Counted from the stretch's first letter, positions 16,431 through 24,658 are shown. The stretch: DNA of 64,000 nt from Clostridia bacterium (GCA_017519405.1 JAFWSH010000007.1:62001-126000); one strand, 5' to 3'. The notes: generated by a model from the sequence alone, not told the origin. Program-made: numbers and translations.

Positions 16431-16451
16431 TTCAAGTCCTGTTTCCCGCAC
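16431..16451 (+). repeat. att copy 2 (element A/element B junction)
   Basis: Identical to the 21-base tRNA-Leu end at 2619-2639. No tRNA precedes it here. It is followed by a hairpin (GGAAACCCTTG / CAAGGGTTTCC, 16455-16480) homologous to the tRNA operon terminator but with compensating changes. Confidence 0.85.
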
Positions 16452-16453
16452 TA

Positions 16454-16490
16454 CGGAAACCCTTGTAAATCAAGGGTTTCCGCTTTCTTT
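16454..16490 (+). terminator. Terminator hairpin following att copy 2
   Basis: GGAAACCCTTG/CAAGGGTTTCC stem then CTTTCTTT. The same design as at 2643-2680 and 61882-61917, so the integrated sequence restores a terminator behind the tRNA end. Confidence 0.65.
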
Positions 16491-16491
16491 A

Positions 16492-16530
16492 TACCCGGAA
16501 ATACCCAAACCGCACCCAAGCGGCACCCAA
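16492..16530. other. Putative integrase arm-type sites, left end of element B
   Basis: Tandem variants of TACCCAAA: TACCCGGA, TACCCAAA (16502-16509), CACCCAAG and CACCCAAT, spaced about 10 bases, between att copy 2 and the integrase stop. Five copies of TACCCAAA or its complement occur just inside att copy 3 (61645-61770). Confidence 0.5.
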
Positions 16531-17742
16531 TTATGCCATTTTCTCAATGAAGGCCTGCATCCTGTTCGCCGACTCCCTGCGCATGGTCTCTGTCACGTGT
16601 CCATAGCGGTCCAGGGTGAAGGCGGCGGAGTAGTGGCCCATGTTCTCCTGCAGGGTCTTGATGTCATCCCCAGCGATGATGCTGTTCACTGCGAAGGTGT
16701 GGCGCAGGTCGTGAACCCGATGATGCTCTAGGCCTGCGGCCGCCAGGATGTCCTGCAGTTCCTTCCAGATCGTGGGCTGGGAGTAGTGGCTGCCGTCCGC
16801 ATGCGTGAAGACCAAGCCAGGGAAATCCCCCTCGTCCCACAGGTCGTCAGCGGCCTTTTTTTGTGCGCTCTGCACTGCCTGATGGGCTTTCAGCACCTCC
16901 AGGATATAGGGTGCCGGTGTGATGACCCTGGTCTTCCCGTTCTTCAGGGTGCCGAAGACGTATTTCTGCCCCTTCACCCGGGTCTGCACCAGCTGCTTTT
17001 CCACGCGGATCACACCGTGTTCAAAGTCCACGCAATCCCAGGTGAGGCCGATGAGCTCCCCCACCCGCATGCCGGTGAAGACCGCTGTCAGGAACAGCGC
17101 TTCGAAGGGATTGCCCTTCAGCGCCTCAAAGAACCGCTTCTGTTCCGGAACATCCAGCGGCGTGACCGGCTTCTCCACCACCTTCGGGAGGATGCAGGCG
17201 GTGGATGGATTCCGGTCCAGGTATTCCACCCGCACCGCCATGTCCAGCGCCCGGTGGAAGATGCCATGGATGTTCTTGATGTACTTCGGGCTGCGGTCCT
17301 CTGTCCGGAGCTTGTTGTAGAACTTCTGGATCATCGGGGTGCGGAGCTGGCTGAGCGGAATACTCCCGAAGACCGGCTTCAGGAAGAGCCGCACAACCGA
17401 CTCATAGTTGATCATCGTGCCCGGCTTCACATCCGCCAGGTATTCCTTGAGCCAGATGTCCAGCCATTCGCCGACGGTCATTTCCTTCGGGCCAGTGGGC
17501 GTTTCAGCGGACTGGGGAAATTCTGCGGACTGGGGAAGGCTGGCAGCAGGCGGACCACCCGCCTGCTGTCCTCCTTCCAGCAGCACCTTCATCTTCTCCC
17601 GGACTTCCTTCTGGGTCCGGCCGTAGACGCTCTTGCTGATCAGCTTGCCCGTCACAGGATCGGCGCCCACAGTGATCCGCCCCTCCCATGACCCGTTGCT
17701 TCTTTTTCTCATAGATCCTTCGCCGTTTGCACGCTTCCTCAT
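16531..17742 (-). CDS. int: Tyrosine recombinase (integrase) of element B
   Basis: A 403-residue integrase, similar in pattern throughout to the element A enzyme. The N-terminus is MRKRANGEGSMRKRSNGSWEG. A Pro/Ser-rich insertion at about 60-85 separates the arm-binding part from the SAM-like domain (MTVGEWLDIWLKEYL). Catalytic residues are in TGMRVGELIGLTW, HDLRHTFAVNS and TLDRYGHV. The start is ATG 17742, overlapping the xis stop (TGATG), so xis-int is one operon. The gene lies next to att copy 2 and is expected to act on the tRNA-Leu end. Confidence 0.93.
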   Translation of the reverse strand: MRKRANGEGSMRKRSNGSWEGRITVGADPVTGKLISKSVYGRTQKEVREKMKVLLEGGQQAGGPPAASLPQSAEFPQSAETPTGPKEMTVGEWLDIWLKEYLADVKPGTMINYESVVRLFLKPVFGSIPLSQLRTPMIQKFYNKLRTEDRSPKYIKNIHGIFHRALDMAVRVEYLDRNPSTACILPKVVEKPVTPLDVPEQKRFFEALKGNPFEALFLTAVFTGMRVGELIGLTWDCVDFEHGVIRVEKQLVQTRVKGQKYVFGTLKNGKTRVITPAPYILEVLKAHQAVQSAQKKAADDLWDEGDFPGLVFTHADGSHYSQPTIWKELQDILAAAGLEHHRVHDLRHTFAVNSIIAGDDIKTLQENMGHYSAAFTLDRYGHVTETMRRESANRMQAFIEKMA

Positions 17743-18050
17743 CAGGAATCTCCTTTCGTGAGCCAGTCCATCAGAGACTTCCGGGAGATCAGGATCTTCC
17801 TGCCAACCTTGATGCTGTGAAACTGTCCTGTGCGGACGAGATCATACATCTTCGGCTTGCAGACCCCGACCAGCTGGGCAGCCTCCTGGACGGTCAGTGT
17901 CAGCTTTGTGTGCTCAGGCGAAGAATTCTGCGGTATATCGTTGTCAAGGTGCTCCGGCTCCTCCAGAGCCGCGGTGCCGTCCAGCCTGCGGATAGCCTCG
18001 TCCACAATCTGGTGTACCTGTTTTTCAGTATAAGTCCTGTTTCTCATCAT
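17742..18050 (-). CDS. xis: Excisionase/helix-turn-helix protein of element B
   Basis: A 102-residue protein. The N-terminal half is Glu/Asp-rich. The C-terminal half is an excisionase-type winged helix: LTVQEAAQLVGVCKPKMYDLVRTGQF, then IKVGRKILISRKSLMDWL. The start is ATG 18050 after AAAGGA with eight-base spacing; an ATG at 18068 has no ribosome site. The end MDWLTKGDS is informative, because a similar DWLAGG stretch survives directly before the element A integrase, fused to another gene. Confidence 0.82.
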   Translation of the reverse strand: MMRNRTYTEKQVHQIVDEAIRRLDGTAALEEPEHLDNDIPQNSSPEHTKLTLTVQEAAQLVGVCKPKMYDLVRTGQFHSIKVGRKILISRKSLMDWLTKGDS

Positions 18051-18170
18051 GGCAATATCCTTTCGCACTTTAAAGTCATGAAGTTTGTAAACTCTTTGTA
18101 TCCCATCACTGCACGGCCTGTTTTGACAGGTGGCCTGAATTTCATGCCAGTCAGCTGGCTGGGTGTATCA

Positions 18171-18232
18171 TTTTCAGGCCACCATGGCCTTGAATTCAGG
18201 CCAACATGGTCTTGAATTCAGGCCACCATGGT
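18171..18232. repeat. Tandem 22-base repeats
   Basis: Two adjacent copies of CTTGAATTCAGGCCAMCATGGT (18189-18210 and 18211-18232) and a partial third at 18171-18188 (TTTTCAGGCCACCATGGC). An inverted GGCCTGAATTTCATG lies just upstream (18132-18146). Iteron or operator array, in the gap between xis and the VirE-like gene. Confidence 0.6.
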
Positions 18233-18329
18233 TTCGACTGTGGTTCCGGCTGTGGCTCCATCATGAGGCCAGTCATGTCGCGGATCATCGCCCCAACCTG
18301 CTGAAGAGGCTGGACGGCAATCCAATCCG

Positions 18330-18540
18330 GATGCATTGCTGTCAACCAGCTCGTGTCAACTGGCGCTGTAACCTTTTTCTGACGTACATGACACTGCCTC
18401 TTTCCTGTGTTATGTATTTCTTCTCAGTTGACAGTTGACCAGTTGACAAAGAAGGTGAAAGCCTTACAGGATAAGGGGTAGCCCTGTCAACCAGGGTGTC
18501 AACGGGCTCCCGGATTTCCGTCAACTGGCACCGCCGAACG
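18330..18540. other. Region with repeated GTCAACTGG-like words
   Basis: GTCAACTGG or its complement CCAGTTGAC, with single variants such as GTCAACCAG, recurs at about 18337, 18353, 18424, 18438, 18486 and 18524. One further copy lies in the gene at about 18604. No gene is visible in 18070-18520. Together with the 22-base repeats this resembles a replication or control region of element B. Confidence 0.35.
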
Positions 18541-18985
18541 GATTGTCTGCCGGGTCATCGACGATCAGAAACCCCGTCTGTTCATCCCTTGCCGGGCCTT
18601 TCGTGTCAACTGGCTCAGACAGAACGGCTGATGATGCTGCCTGCGGAGGAATCCGTTCCCAGCCCCGCTGAGTGCCGTACTTCTCGAAACGCCGGGAGTT
18701 CGGAAACGCACGCCATCCCTGAATCCTGCCGCTGGCGATGCCCACATTCACGATCTCGAAGATTTCCCGGGTCTCCCACTGCTTCGGCTCATCATAAGGA
18801 TGGTCCAGCGCTTCCCTGTAGAGCTGCCGGGAGCAGAGCTTGTCCCCGGTATAGCTTTCCATGAAGGCGTAGATCTGCCCGGCCTTCGTGTCCTCCTGCT
18901 GAAAACCTTCCTGCACCAGAGACAGCTGCTGCTCTGCGTCTTTGCTCAGATGCAGCGTGTACTGGCCCGATGTGTGGATGACCAT
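18521..18985 (-). pseudogene. C-terminal part of the VirE-like ATPase, separated by a TGA
   Basis: A 154-residue frame continuing exactly in frame from the VirE-like ORF after a TGA at 18995-18997. It has the usual C-terminal region of this family: TLHLSKDAEQQLSLVQEGF, CSRQLYREALDHPYDEPKQWE, then WRAFPNSRRFEKYGTQRGWERI. An ATG at 18985 could start it alone, but no clear ribosome site precedes it. I read it as the downstream half of a broken gene. Confidence 0.6.
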
Positions 18986-18994
18986 GATCTCTGC

Positions 18995-19954
18995 TCACAT
19001 CTGGTCAATGTAGGCACGGGACGCCGGCTCATCCTCCAGGATATGCACCTCAGCCTGATCCGGATTCACCTGAACAGGAAGAAAGCGCCGGTTGCCGCTG
19101 CGGTCCAGAGGCAGAAAGTCAACTCTGTTGGTTGTCCCCGCAAAGACACACTGCCGGAGATGATCTGCCGCATAACGGTCGTAAGGGTACTTGTAGGTGT
19201 CCTTGTTTCTCGACAGGAAGGATTTGATATCCTCGATGCTGCGTGCATTGGCCGTCGCCACCATCTCCGACATTTCCAGAATCCAGTGTCCGGCCAGTCG
19301 CTGATAGATCTTTTCGTCGTCCAGCTTCTTCAGATCGTCAGAGAACCACTCGTCCCGGATGGCCAGAAAGCGAAGGAAGGTCGACTTGCCTGCCCCCTGA
19401 CCACCGATCAGGACAAGCATCAGATCGAACTTGCTGCCCGGCTCAAAGACCCGATAGACCGCACCGAGCATGAAAGTCCGCAGACACGCTTCGTTCAAAT
19501 CGCTGATCTCCGCGCCGAGGAAATGATGCAGTGCGGCCCTGATACGGGGGATGCCGTCCCATTCCAGACCATGCAAGTAATCCCGGATGGGATGGAAGCT
19601 GTGCTTGCTGGCAACCACACGCAGCGCGTTCTGCACACTTTTCTCCGACCGGATGCCGTAGTATTGCTCAAAGTGCAGCAGGACGTGCGGGAGATCCTCG
19701 TCGTCAAAGCGGGTCGTGGTGCGGTGCCAGGGAAACGAGCCGACCATGTCGTCGGTTTCGGTCAGCAGATTCCGGCTGATCCGTCCGGCGAACAAAGGAT
19801 CACGTTCGAACACCGTGACGCAGTTCTGAATGGAGTTGGCCGTGCCGCCCTTCTCCGTCTTTTCCAGCGATTCGAAGATGAGCCTCCTTGTCTGTTCCTG
19901 CTCCATTTCCGACGCGGCTTCCGGCGCTGTTATGGTTTGAAGCTGCGTATTCAT
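18995..19954 (-). CDS. VirE-like (D5/primase-associated) P-loop ATPase, N-terminal part
   Basis: Resembles the virulence-associated protein E family of plasmid and ICE replication helicases. An N-terminal region (NCVTVFERDPLFAGRIS) precedes a Walker A motif VLIGGQGAGKSTFLRFLA at about residues 179-196. The Walker B/sensor area reads HWILEMSEM, followed by VFAGTTNRVDFLPLDRSGNRRFLPV, a typical arginine-finger segment. The frame ends ...SRAYIDQM then TGA, and the next in-frame codons continue the family pattern, so the expected Trp (TGG) seems mutated to TGA. The upstream primase-like domain often found in this family is absent. The start is ATG 19954, 12 bases after AAAGGAG. Confidence 0.75.
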   Translation of the reverse strand: MNTQLQTITAPEAASEMEQEQTRRLIFESLEKTEKGGTANSIQNCVTVFERDPLFAGRISRNLLTETDDMVGSFPWHRTTTRFDDEDLPHVLLHFEQYYGIRSEKSVQNALRVVASKHSFHPIRDYLHGLEWDGIPRIRAALHHFLGAEISDLNEACLRTFMLGAVYRVFEPGSKFDLMLVLIGGQGAGKSTFLRFLAIRDEWFSDDLKKLDDEKIYQRLAGHWILEMSEMVATANARSIEDIKSFLSRNKDTYKYPYDRYAADHLRQCVFAGTTNRVDFLPLDRSGNRRFLPVQVNPDQAEVHILEDEPASRAYIDQM

Positions 19955-20011
19955 TCAATCGTCACGCTCCTTTGGGTATCCAGTCTGATTGCTGTTGTCT
20001 TGATTTGGCGG

Positions 20012-20039
20012 CCGGCAGCGTGTCCGATCACGCTGCCGG
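20012..20039. other. Strong inverted repeat upstream of the VirE-like gene
   Basis: CCGGCAGCGTG / CACGCTGCCGG with loop TCCGAT. There is no T-run on either side, so a terminator is unlikely; a protein-binding or RNA structure is possible. Apart from this hairpin and the oriT candidate, 19955-20498 holds nothing I recognise. Confidence 0.35.
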
Positions 20040-20432
20040 ACCGGGAACTGACGCCTTGCGTTCGGATCATGCTTCGCGTCGGCATGACGCAGGGCAGCTT
20101 TTTTATGTGAACGTGCAGGCCAGCTTCTCCTGCACGGAAGTGATGAGGTGCAGCCGCTTATCCCGGCTTGCAGGGATACCATAGCACACGGCTTCCAAAA
20201 ACAATTTCAGATTTTGAAATTCGCGGAAAGCGTTGCAGCATAAGGCTTTGCGGGCTACTCGGAATGGTTTTGGTTTCCACCGAAGACGGTTTTATGCGGG
20301 TTTCAGAAGCAGAAAATTTCAGGATTTGAAATCATAAATTTTCTGTTACGAGCATCTGGCTTCTGCCGGTCAAAGCAAACCTGATCTCTGAGCATAGCAG
20401 CAAGCAGGGCAAAGGTAGCACCTTTTGCACTT

Positions 20433-20482
20433 TGCTTGTTGGGGAGCAGTGCCCCCAAGCCCCTTTGACCAGCGCAAGCGCT
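20433..20482. other. Candidate oriT of element B
   Basis: Hairpin CTTG..GGGG / CCCCCAAG (20435-20459) containing GCAGTGCCCCC, followed by the palindrome AGCGCAAGCGCT (20471-20482), just after the relaxase stop codon. Placement and the AGTGC-GC-rich word suggest a nick region, but no experimentally known match is evident. Confidence 0.3.
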
Positions 20483-20498
20483 GTGGTTGTGACGCGAG

Positions 20499-21902
20499 TC
20501 AGCGCGTTTCATCCCGATGACGATGGCTGTGATGATCATTTGGTGCAGCATCCCTTTCCAGAATCCCGTAGTTATACCGGATGCGCTTCAGGTCGGTGAG
20601 CCTCGGCTTCAGCTCATCGAGCGCAGCCTGATCGCCCGCTTTCTCTTCTTTGAGCCTGTCATACTCCGCTGACAGCTCCTTCAGTGTCGGCAGCTTTCCG
20701 TCGGAAGCCGCATACACTGCCTGCGCCATTTTGTGATCTTCGATCTCCTGCCGATGCTCCTGATAGAATCTCGATGACCAGCCGGATTCCCGGTACTGGG
20801 TGTAAACGTCCTTCGTCCGTCTGTAATCCCGGATCGCTTGCCGCTGCCGGTTAATCTCCTTCATCCGGGTTTGCTTTTCCCGGATGGAGGCTTTCAGAGA
20901 ATTCCGCTGCTTCGTCAACTTTTGAATCTGTTCGTTCAGCTCTTCCAGAGAACCGATCCGGTGTTCTTTCAGGAAAATCACCATTTGGGATACTGCTTCG
21001 ATGTTGTTCCGCTGCGCCCACACCTCGTAGCCTTTTCCTTTTCCGGCGCGGAGCTTTGCTTCGATATCCACCAGCCGCCTGATCTGACTTTCGGTATAAT
21101 CGCCTCGCGGGATTCGGGGAATGTGCACATGCTTGCCGGCCAGCGACTGCCGCAAAGATGCTTCAACGTATTCCGGGCCGAGCGTATCGAGCCGGATATA
21201 CCGTTTGCCGTCCGGCGGCTTCACGCTGATCTGCGCGCCGCGCTTGATGAGACAGCCGGCATCTTCCAGCAGCTGCATCAGCGCATCGAAGCCGTCAGGC
21301 CGCAAGCGCAGCGCCGCATCAATCATCATCCGCAGCTGATCCCGGCTGGTGAATCTCTTTTGATCACCCTGCCACTTGTCATAGCTTACCGTCCGATCCT
21401 GTGGATTGGATACGACAGACAGCCCATGTTTCTGGCAGAGTTCATCGCTGAGATGCGCCACATCCTTCCGGGAGAATTTCGCATCCCGGTATTTGCGCCG
21501 GCAATCCAGTGCTGTGGAGCAGACAATAATGTGATTGTGGATGTGGTGCTTGTCGATGTGGGTCGCCACGACGAATGCATTCTGATCGCCCGTTAACTGG
21601 GAAGCCAATTCTCTTCCGATTTCATTTGCCAGCTCCGGCGTGATCTCTCCAGGCCTGAAAGCCTGACGGACATGATAGGCAATTACCTCGTTATGCTGGG
21701 TGCGGCCGGTGCTCGTCTGGTACTGCTGACGGTACAGCATGAATTCATCCGCCGCTGTTTCCGGCGAGCAGGCATGTGTTGAAACCAGCATTCCGCTGTT
21801 TGTCTTCTCAGGATTCATGATGTAATCCAGCCGCTCCCTGATGCACTGAGCTGCGATTTTGTCTTTGCTGACATGAATGGACATGATTCTTGTGGTGGCC
21901 AT
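20499..21902 (-). CDS. MobP-type (VirD2-like) relaxase of element B
   Basis: A 467-residue nickase. The N-terminus reads IRERLDYIMNPEKTNSGMLVS, with the conserved Y-I-x-N-P-x-K-T that includes the catalytic Tyr region. It is followed by HNEVIAYHVRQAFRPGEITPE and the three-histidine metal motif VVATHIDKHHIHNHIIV (about residues 110-126). The C-terminal half is long coiled-coil (about 290-450). The start is ATG 21902 after AAGGAGGAG. The MobC-like gene lies upstream. A fragment of a second relaxase of this type remains at about 62.7-62.95 kb. Confidence 0.9.
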   Translation of the reverse strand: MATTRIMSIHVSKDKIAAQCIRERLDYIMNPEKTNSGMLVSTHACSPETAADEFMLYRQQYQTSTGRTQHNEVIAYHVRQAFRPGEITPELANEIGRELASQLTGDQNAFVVATHIDKHHIHNHIIVCSTALDCRRKYRDAKFSRKDVAHLSDELCQKHGLSVVSNPQDRTVSYDKWQGDQKRFTSRDQLRMMIDAALRLRPDGFDALMQLLEDAGCLIKRGAQISVKPPDGKRYIRLDTLGPEYVEASLRQSLAGKHVHIPRIPRGDYTESQIRRLVDIEAKLRAGKGKGYEVWAQRNNIEAVSQMVIFLKEHRIGSLEELNEQIQKLTKQRNSLKASIREKQTRMKEINRQRQAIRDYRRTKDVYTQYRESGWSSRFYQEHRQEIEDHKMAQAVYAASDGKLPTLKELSAEYDRLKEEKAGDQAALDELKPRLTDLKRIRYNYGILERDAAPNDHHSHRHRDETR

Positions 21903-21980
21903 GGCTCCTCCTTTGCATCAAAAAAGCGGAGGCTTGTGACCGGCAAGCCGCCGCGGATATAAACATAATGAGATCAGGTT

Positions 21981-22325
21981 TCACCCGCTGTTCAGATTCA
22001 GGCGCGCAAGAATCTGATTCAACACGCCGAGAATCTGATTCTGTTTGTCTGCGATATCATCCATCTCCGTCTCATAAATACCGCCGTGCTCGTTCATCCG
22101 GCGGGCAATCTGATTGACGTTGTTGCTCAGCCTGCCCAGCAGCCGGACAGCCTGATGCAGCTCCGGCAGATCCAGCTTCAGCACGTAGCCGTTCAGTGCC
22201 ATGGCCCGGATATAAGCTGACTGGTTGCTGATCCCGACCGCCTTCATCTTCTCCTGGATGCGGTCAGATTCCGCTTCCGACGCTTTGAAGCTGTAGTGAA
22301 CTGTGCGCTTGTCCTTCGGTTTCAT
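21981..22325 (-). CDS. mobC: MobC-like relaxosome protein
   Basis: A 114-residue protein. A ribbon-helix-helix-like N-terminus (VHYSFKASEAESDRIQEKMKAVGISNQSAYIRAMAL) precedes the bacterial MobC motif LLGRLSNNVNQIARRMNEHG (about residues 63-82). It assists relaxase binding and strand opening at oriT. The start is ATG 22325 (or the adjacent ATG 22328) behind GGAAGGAGG. It precedes the MobP relaxase by about 80 bases. Confidence 0.85.
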   Translation of the reverse strand: MKPKDKRTVHYSFKASEAESDRIQEKMKAVGISNQSAYIRAMALNGYVLKLDLPELHQAVRLLGRLSNNVNQIARRMNEHGGIYETEMDDIADKQNQILGVLNQILARLNLNSG

Positions 22326-22427
22326 CATCAATCCTCCTTCCGCTTGCGGCGGGAAATAGAAAAGCACCGGCGCGCTTGCCAGTGCTTCTATGCTTACAGT
22401 GTACATGGTAGCACATATTCAAAGGGG

Positions 22428-22750
22428 TGCCAAGGGGGCCAATCGGGGGCTAAATAGGGGCCGGTTGGGGGTCAGTTCTGTACTCCATGATCCCAGTGTA
22501 CATGATATCACGTCACCCGGGCGACGTGAAGACGACATCGGGGCGACATTGGGCGACATCCGGGCGACACAGGGCGACATATATGCCAGCCGCCACCTTT
22601 GCCGTGATACAGTATAGCGCGTAGCTGGTGGGACATGAAGGTGACATTCTGGTGACATTCGGAGACATTCCGGTGACATAGGGGGTCATTGACCCTTGAT
22701 GGGTTATCGTACGCCAGCCGCCACATTTGCTATGATATGGTTAGCGCACA
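22428..22750. repeat. Iteron-like region, two diverged units
   Basis: First a cluster of GGGGsC words (22428-22472). Then GGGCGACAT or close variants five to six times (22518-22580), followed by GCCAGCCGCCACCTTTGC. Then GGTGACATTC-like words four times (22639-22682), followed by GCCAGCCGCCACATTTGC (22713-22730). Each unit ends with ...GATA..GTTAGCGC-like sequence. It lies between MobC and the amt terminator. No gene is seen in 22407-22773. It may be an origin or a transfer control region. Confidence 0.5.
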
Positions 22751-22773
22751 TCTATAATGTATCCTTCGAGATG

Positions 22774-22812
22774 CAAAATAGCCGCCTCCGGCAAAGCATC
22801 ACCGGAAGCGGC
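22774..22812 (-). terminator. Terminator of the amt-PII gene
   Basis: Minus-strand stem GCCGCTTCCGG / CCGGAGGCGGC followed by TATTTTGC, 43 bases after the gene's stop. It also marks where chromosome-like sequence resumes after element B's mobility genes. Confidence 0.75.
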
Positions 22813-22854
22813 ACAAGGTCATGTCTTATTGATCGGCCGATATAGGAAGCAGCT

Positions 22855-24555
22855 TCACTCCCCCTGCAGCGCGTCGTATCCCTCCTCGCCGGTGCGCACC
22901 CGCACGACGTTCTCCACGTCCTGCACGAAGATCTTGCCGTCGCCGATGTGGCCTGTGTGGAGGACAGCGCGGGCGGTGTCGATGACCTCGCGGACGGGGA
23001 TCTTGCTGACTACGATGTCCACCTGGACCTTGGGCAGCAGGGTGGTCTCCACCGGCGTTCCGCGGTAGTATTCCGGCTTGCCCTTCTGTGCGCCATAGCC
23101 CATGACGTTGGTGACGGTCATGCCGGTGATGCCGATCCGGTTCATGGCCGCCTTCAGGCTCTCCAGGCTGCCGGGACGGCAGATGACCTGCACGCGGGTG
23201 AAGACAGGCGCGTCCGGCGCTTTTTCTTTGGCTGCTTTCGGAGCCGTGGCAGTCAGGGCGACGGGCGCGGGCACCGGCGCAGTCTCCTCCATGAGGCTGC
23301 CGTCCGGCAGGATGGCAAAGCCCGCGTAGGCCGTGGTCAGGCCGTGCTCGGAGCGGTCCAGGCCCAGGGCCTCGTCCGCGGCGTCCGCCCGCAGGCCGAT
23401 CGTCTTTTTGATCAGCAGGAAGACCAGGGTGATGCCGACGCCGGTCCACGCGATGACGGACACGACGCCCAGTGCCTGAACGCCGAGAAAGTGGAAGCCG
23501 CCGCCGTACAAGACACCCTTCTCCGTGGAGACGCCGGTGGCGAAGAAGCCGGTCAGCAGCGTGCCCAGCGCGCCGCAGACGCCGTGCACGGAAATCGCGC
23601 CCACCGGGTCGTCGATCTTCGCGACCTTGTCGAAGAAGCCGATGGCCAGGGACATGGCCAGGCCGCAGACGATGCCGATCACCGCTGCGCCGAAGGGATC
23701 CACCGCGTCGCAGCCGGCGGTAATGCCTACCAGACCGGCCAACGCCGCGTTGAAGGTCATGGACACGTCGGGCTTGCCATAGCGAACCCAGGTATAGATC
23801 ATGGTCACCAGCGTCGCCAGGGCGGCGGCCAGGTTGGTGTTGAAGAAGACCAGACCGGCGGAGACGATCAGATCATCGCTGTCCATGCCCACGGTGGACG
23901 CGCCGTTGAAGCCAAACCAGCAGAACCACAGGATGAACACGCCCAGGGCGGCGATGGACAGATTGTGGCCGAGGATCGCCCGGGGTTTTCCGTCCTTGCC
24001 GTATTTGCCGACGCGGGGCCCGAGGATCTTCGCGCCGATCAGGGCGCACACACCGCCCACCATGTGCACGGCCGTGGAGCCGGCGAAGTCATGGAAGCCC
24101 AGCTGCGCCAGCCAGCCGCCACCCCAGATCCAGTGGCCGGAGACGGGATAGATGAACAGGGAGATGGCGGCGGAATAGATGCAGTAGGCGGAGAACCTGG
24201 TGCGCTCGGCCATCGCGCCGGAAACGATGGTGGCCGAGGTGGCGCAGAACACCGTCTGGAAGATCGCGTAGGCCCACAGCGGCACGCCCGCGGGCAGGAC
24301 AGCGCTGTAATCCCCCATGATGAAGGGATCGATCCAGCCGAAGAGGGCTGTGCCGGTGCCGAACATGATGCCGAAGCCGAACAGCCAGTACAGCGGCGTG
24401 CCGATGCAGAAGTCCATCAGGTTTTTCATCAGGATGTTGCCGGTGTTCTTGGCCCGGGTGAAGCCGGCCTCGCACATGGCGAAGCCAGCCTGCATGAAGA
24501 AGACCAGGGCGGCGCCAAGCAGGACCCAGATGGTGTTCGCGGGAGAGTACGTCAT
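22855..24555 (-). CDS. Ammonium transporter fused to a PII signal protein (Amt-GlnK)
   Basis: A 566-residue protein. Residues about 1-410 are an Amt/Mep/Rh channel with eleven predicted helices: MQAGFAMCEAGFTRAKN near the N-terminus, FAGSTAVHMVGG, and a pore His pair expected in VGAISVHGVCGALGTLL and around HMVGG. After a Pro/Ala linker (about 425-450), residues 451-566 are a complete PII domain. It has MNRIGITGMTVTNVMGYG, a T-loop QKGKPEYYRG with the Tyr at the position uridylylated in proteobacterial PII, and the C-terminal signature GDGKIFVQDVENVVRVRTGE. The start is ATG 24555 after AAAGGAG. The gene has its own promoter and a leader hairpin. A fused PII would gate the channel in cis in response to ATP/ADP/2-oxoglutarate; this is inference. 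Confidence 0.9.
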   Translation of the reverse strand: MTYSPANTIWVLLGAALVFFMQAGFAMCEAGFTRAKNTGNILMKNLMDFCIGTPLYWLFGFGIMFGTGTALFGWIDPFIMGDYSAVLPAGVPLWAYAIFQTVFCATSATIVSGAMAERTRFSAYCIYSAAISLFIYPVSGHWIWGGGWLAQLGFHDFAGSTAVHMVGGVCALIGAKILGPRVGKYGKDGKPRAILGHNLSIAALGVFILWFCWFGFNGASTVGMDSDDLIVSAGLVFFNTNLAAALATLVTMIYTWVRYGKPDVSMTFNAALAGLVGITAGCDAVDPFGAAVIGIVCGLAMSLAIGFFDKVAKIDDPVGAISVHGVCGALGTLLTGFFATGVSTEKGVLYGGGFHFLGVQALGVVSVIAWTGVGITLVFLLIKKTIGLRADAADEALGLDRSEHGLTTAYAGFAILPDGSLMEETAPVPAPVALTATAPKAAKEKAPDAPVFTRVQVICRPGSLESLKAAMNRIGITGMTVTNVMGYGAQKGKPEYYRGTPVETTLLPKVQVDIVVSKIPVREVIDTARAVLHTGHIGDGKIFVQDVENVVRVRTGEEGYDALQGE

Positions 24556-24590
24556 TGAGATCGCGCTCCTTTCATGATCCTCCAACAAAG

Positions 24591-24644
24591 AAAAGGCGCA
24601 GGGATGTCCGCGGGCTTTCACCCGGCGGCACACCCTTGCGCCTT
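24591..24644 (-). promoter_or_regulatory. Leader terminator/attenuator of amt-PII
   Basis: Minus-strand RNA AAGGCGCAAGGG ... CCCTGCGCCTTTTC forms a long hairpin with an inner GC stem and an immediate T-run, starting about 12 bases after the likely transcription start. An outer CCAACA/TGTTGG pairing reaches to the GGAGG beyond it. It is closely similar in sequence to the glnA leader hairpin (46265-46305). Confidence 0.7.
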
Positions 24645-24658
24645 GTTGGATTGGTGGC

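Noticed and set aside
16431..16451. A second tRNA-Leu gene at the att copies
   Set aside because: Only the T-arm and acceptor 3' strand are present at 16431 and 61857; no D-arm, anticodon arm or 5' acceptor strand precedes them.
18995..18997. TGA read as tryptophan or selenocysteine
   Set aside because: Other genes in the window clearly end with TGA, and no SECIS-like hairpin stands out right after it. A nonsense change is simpler.
22428..22750. CRISPR array
   Set aside because: The repeats are 8-10 bases, imperfect and closely spaced; there are no spacer-sized unique segments and no cas genes anywhere in the window.
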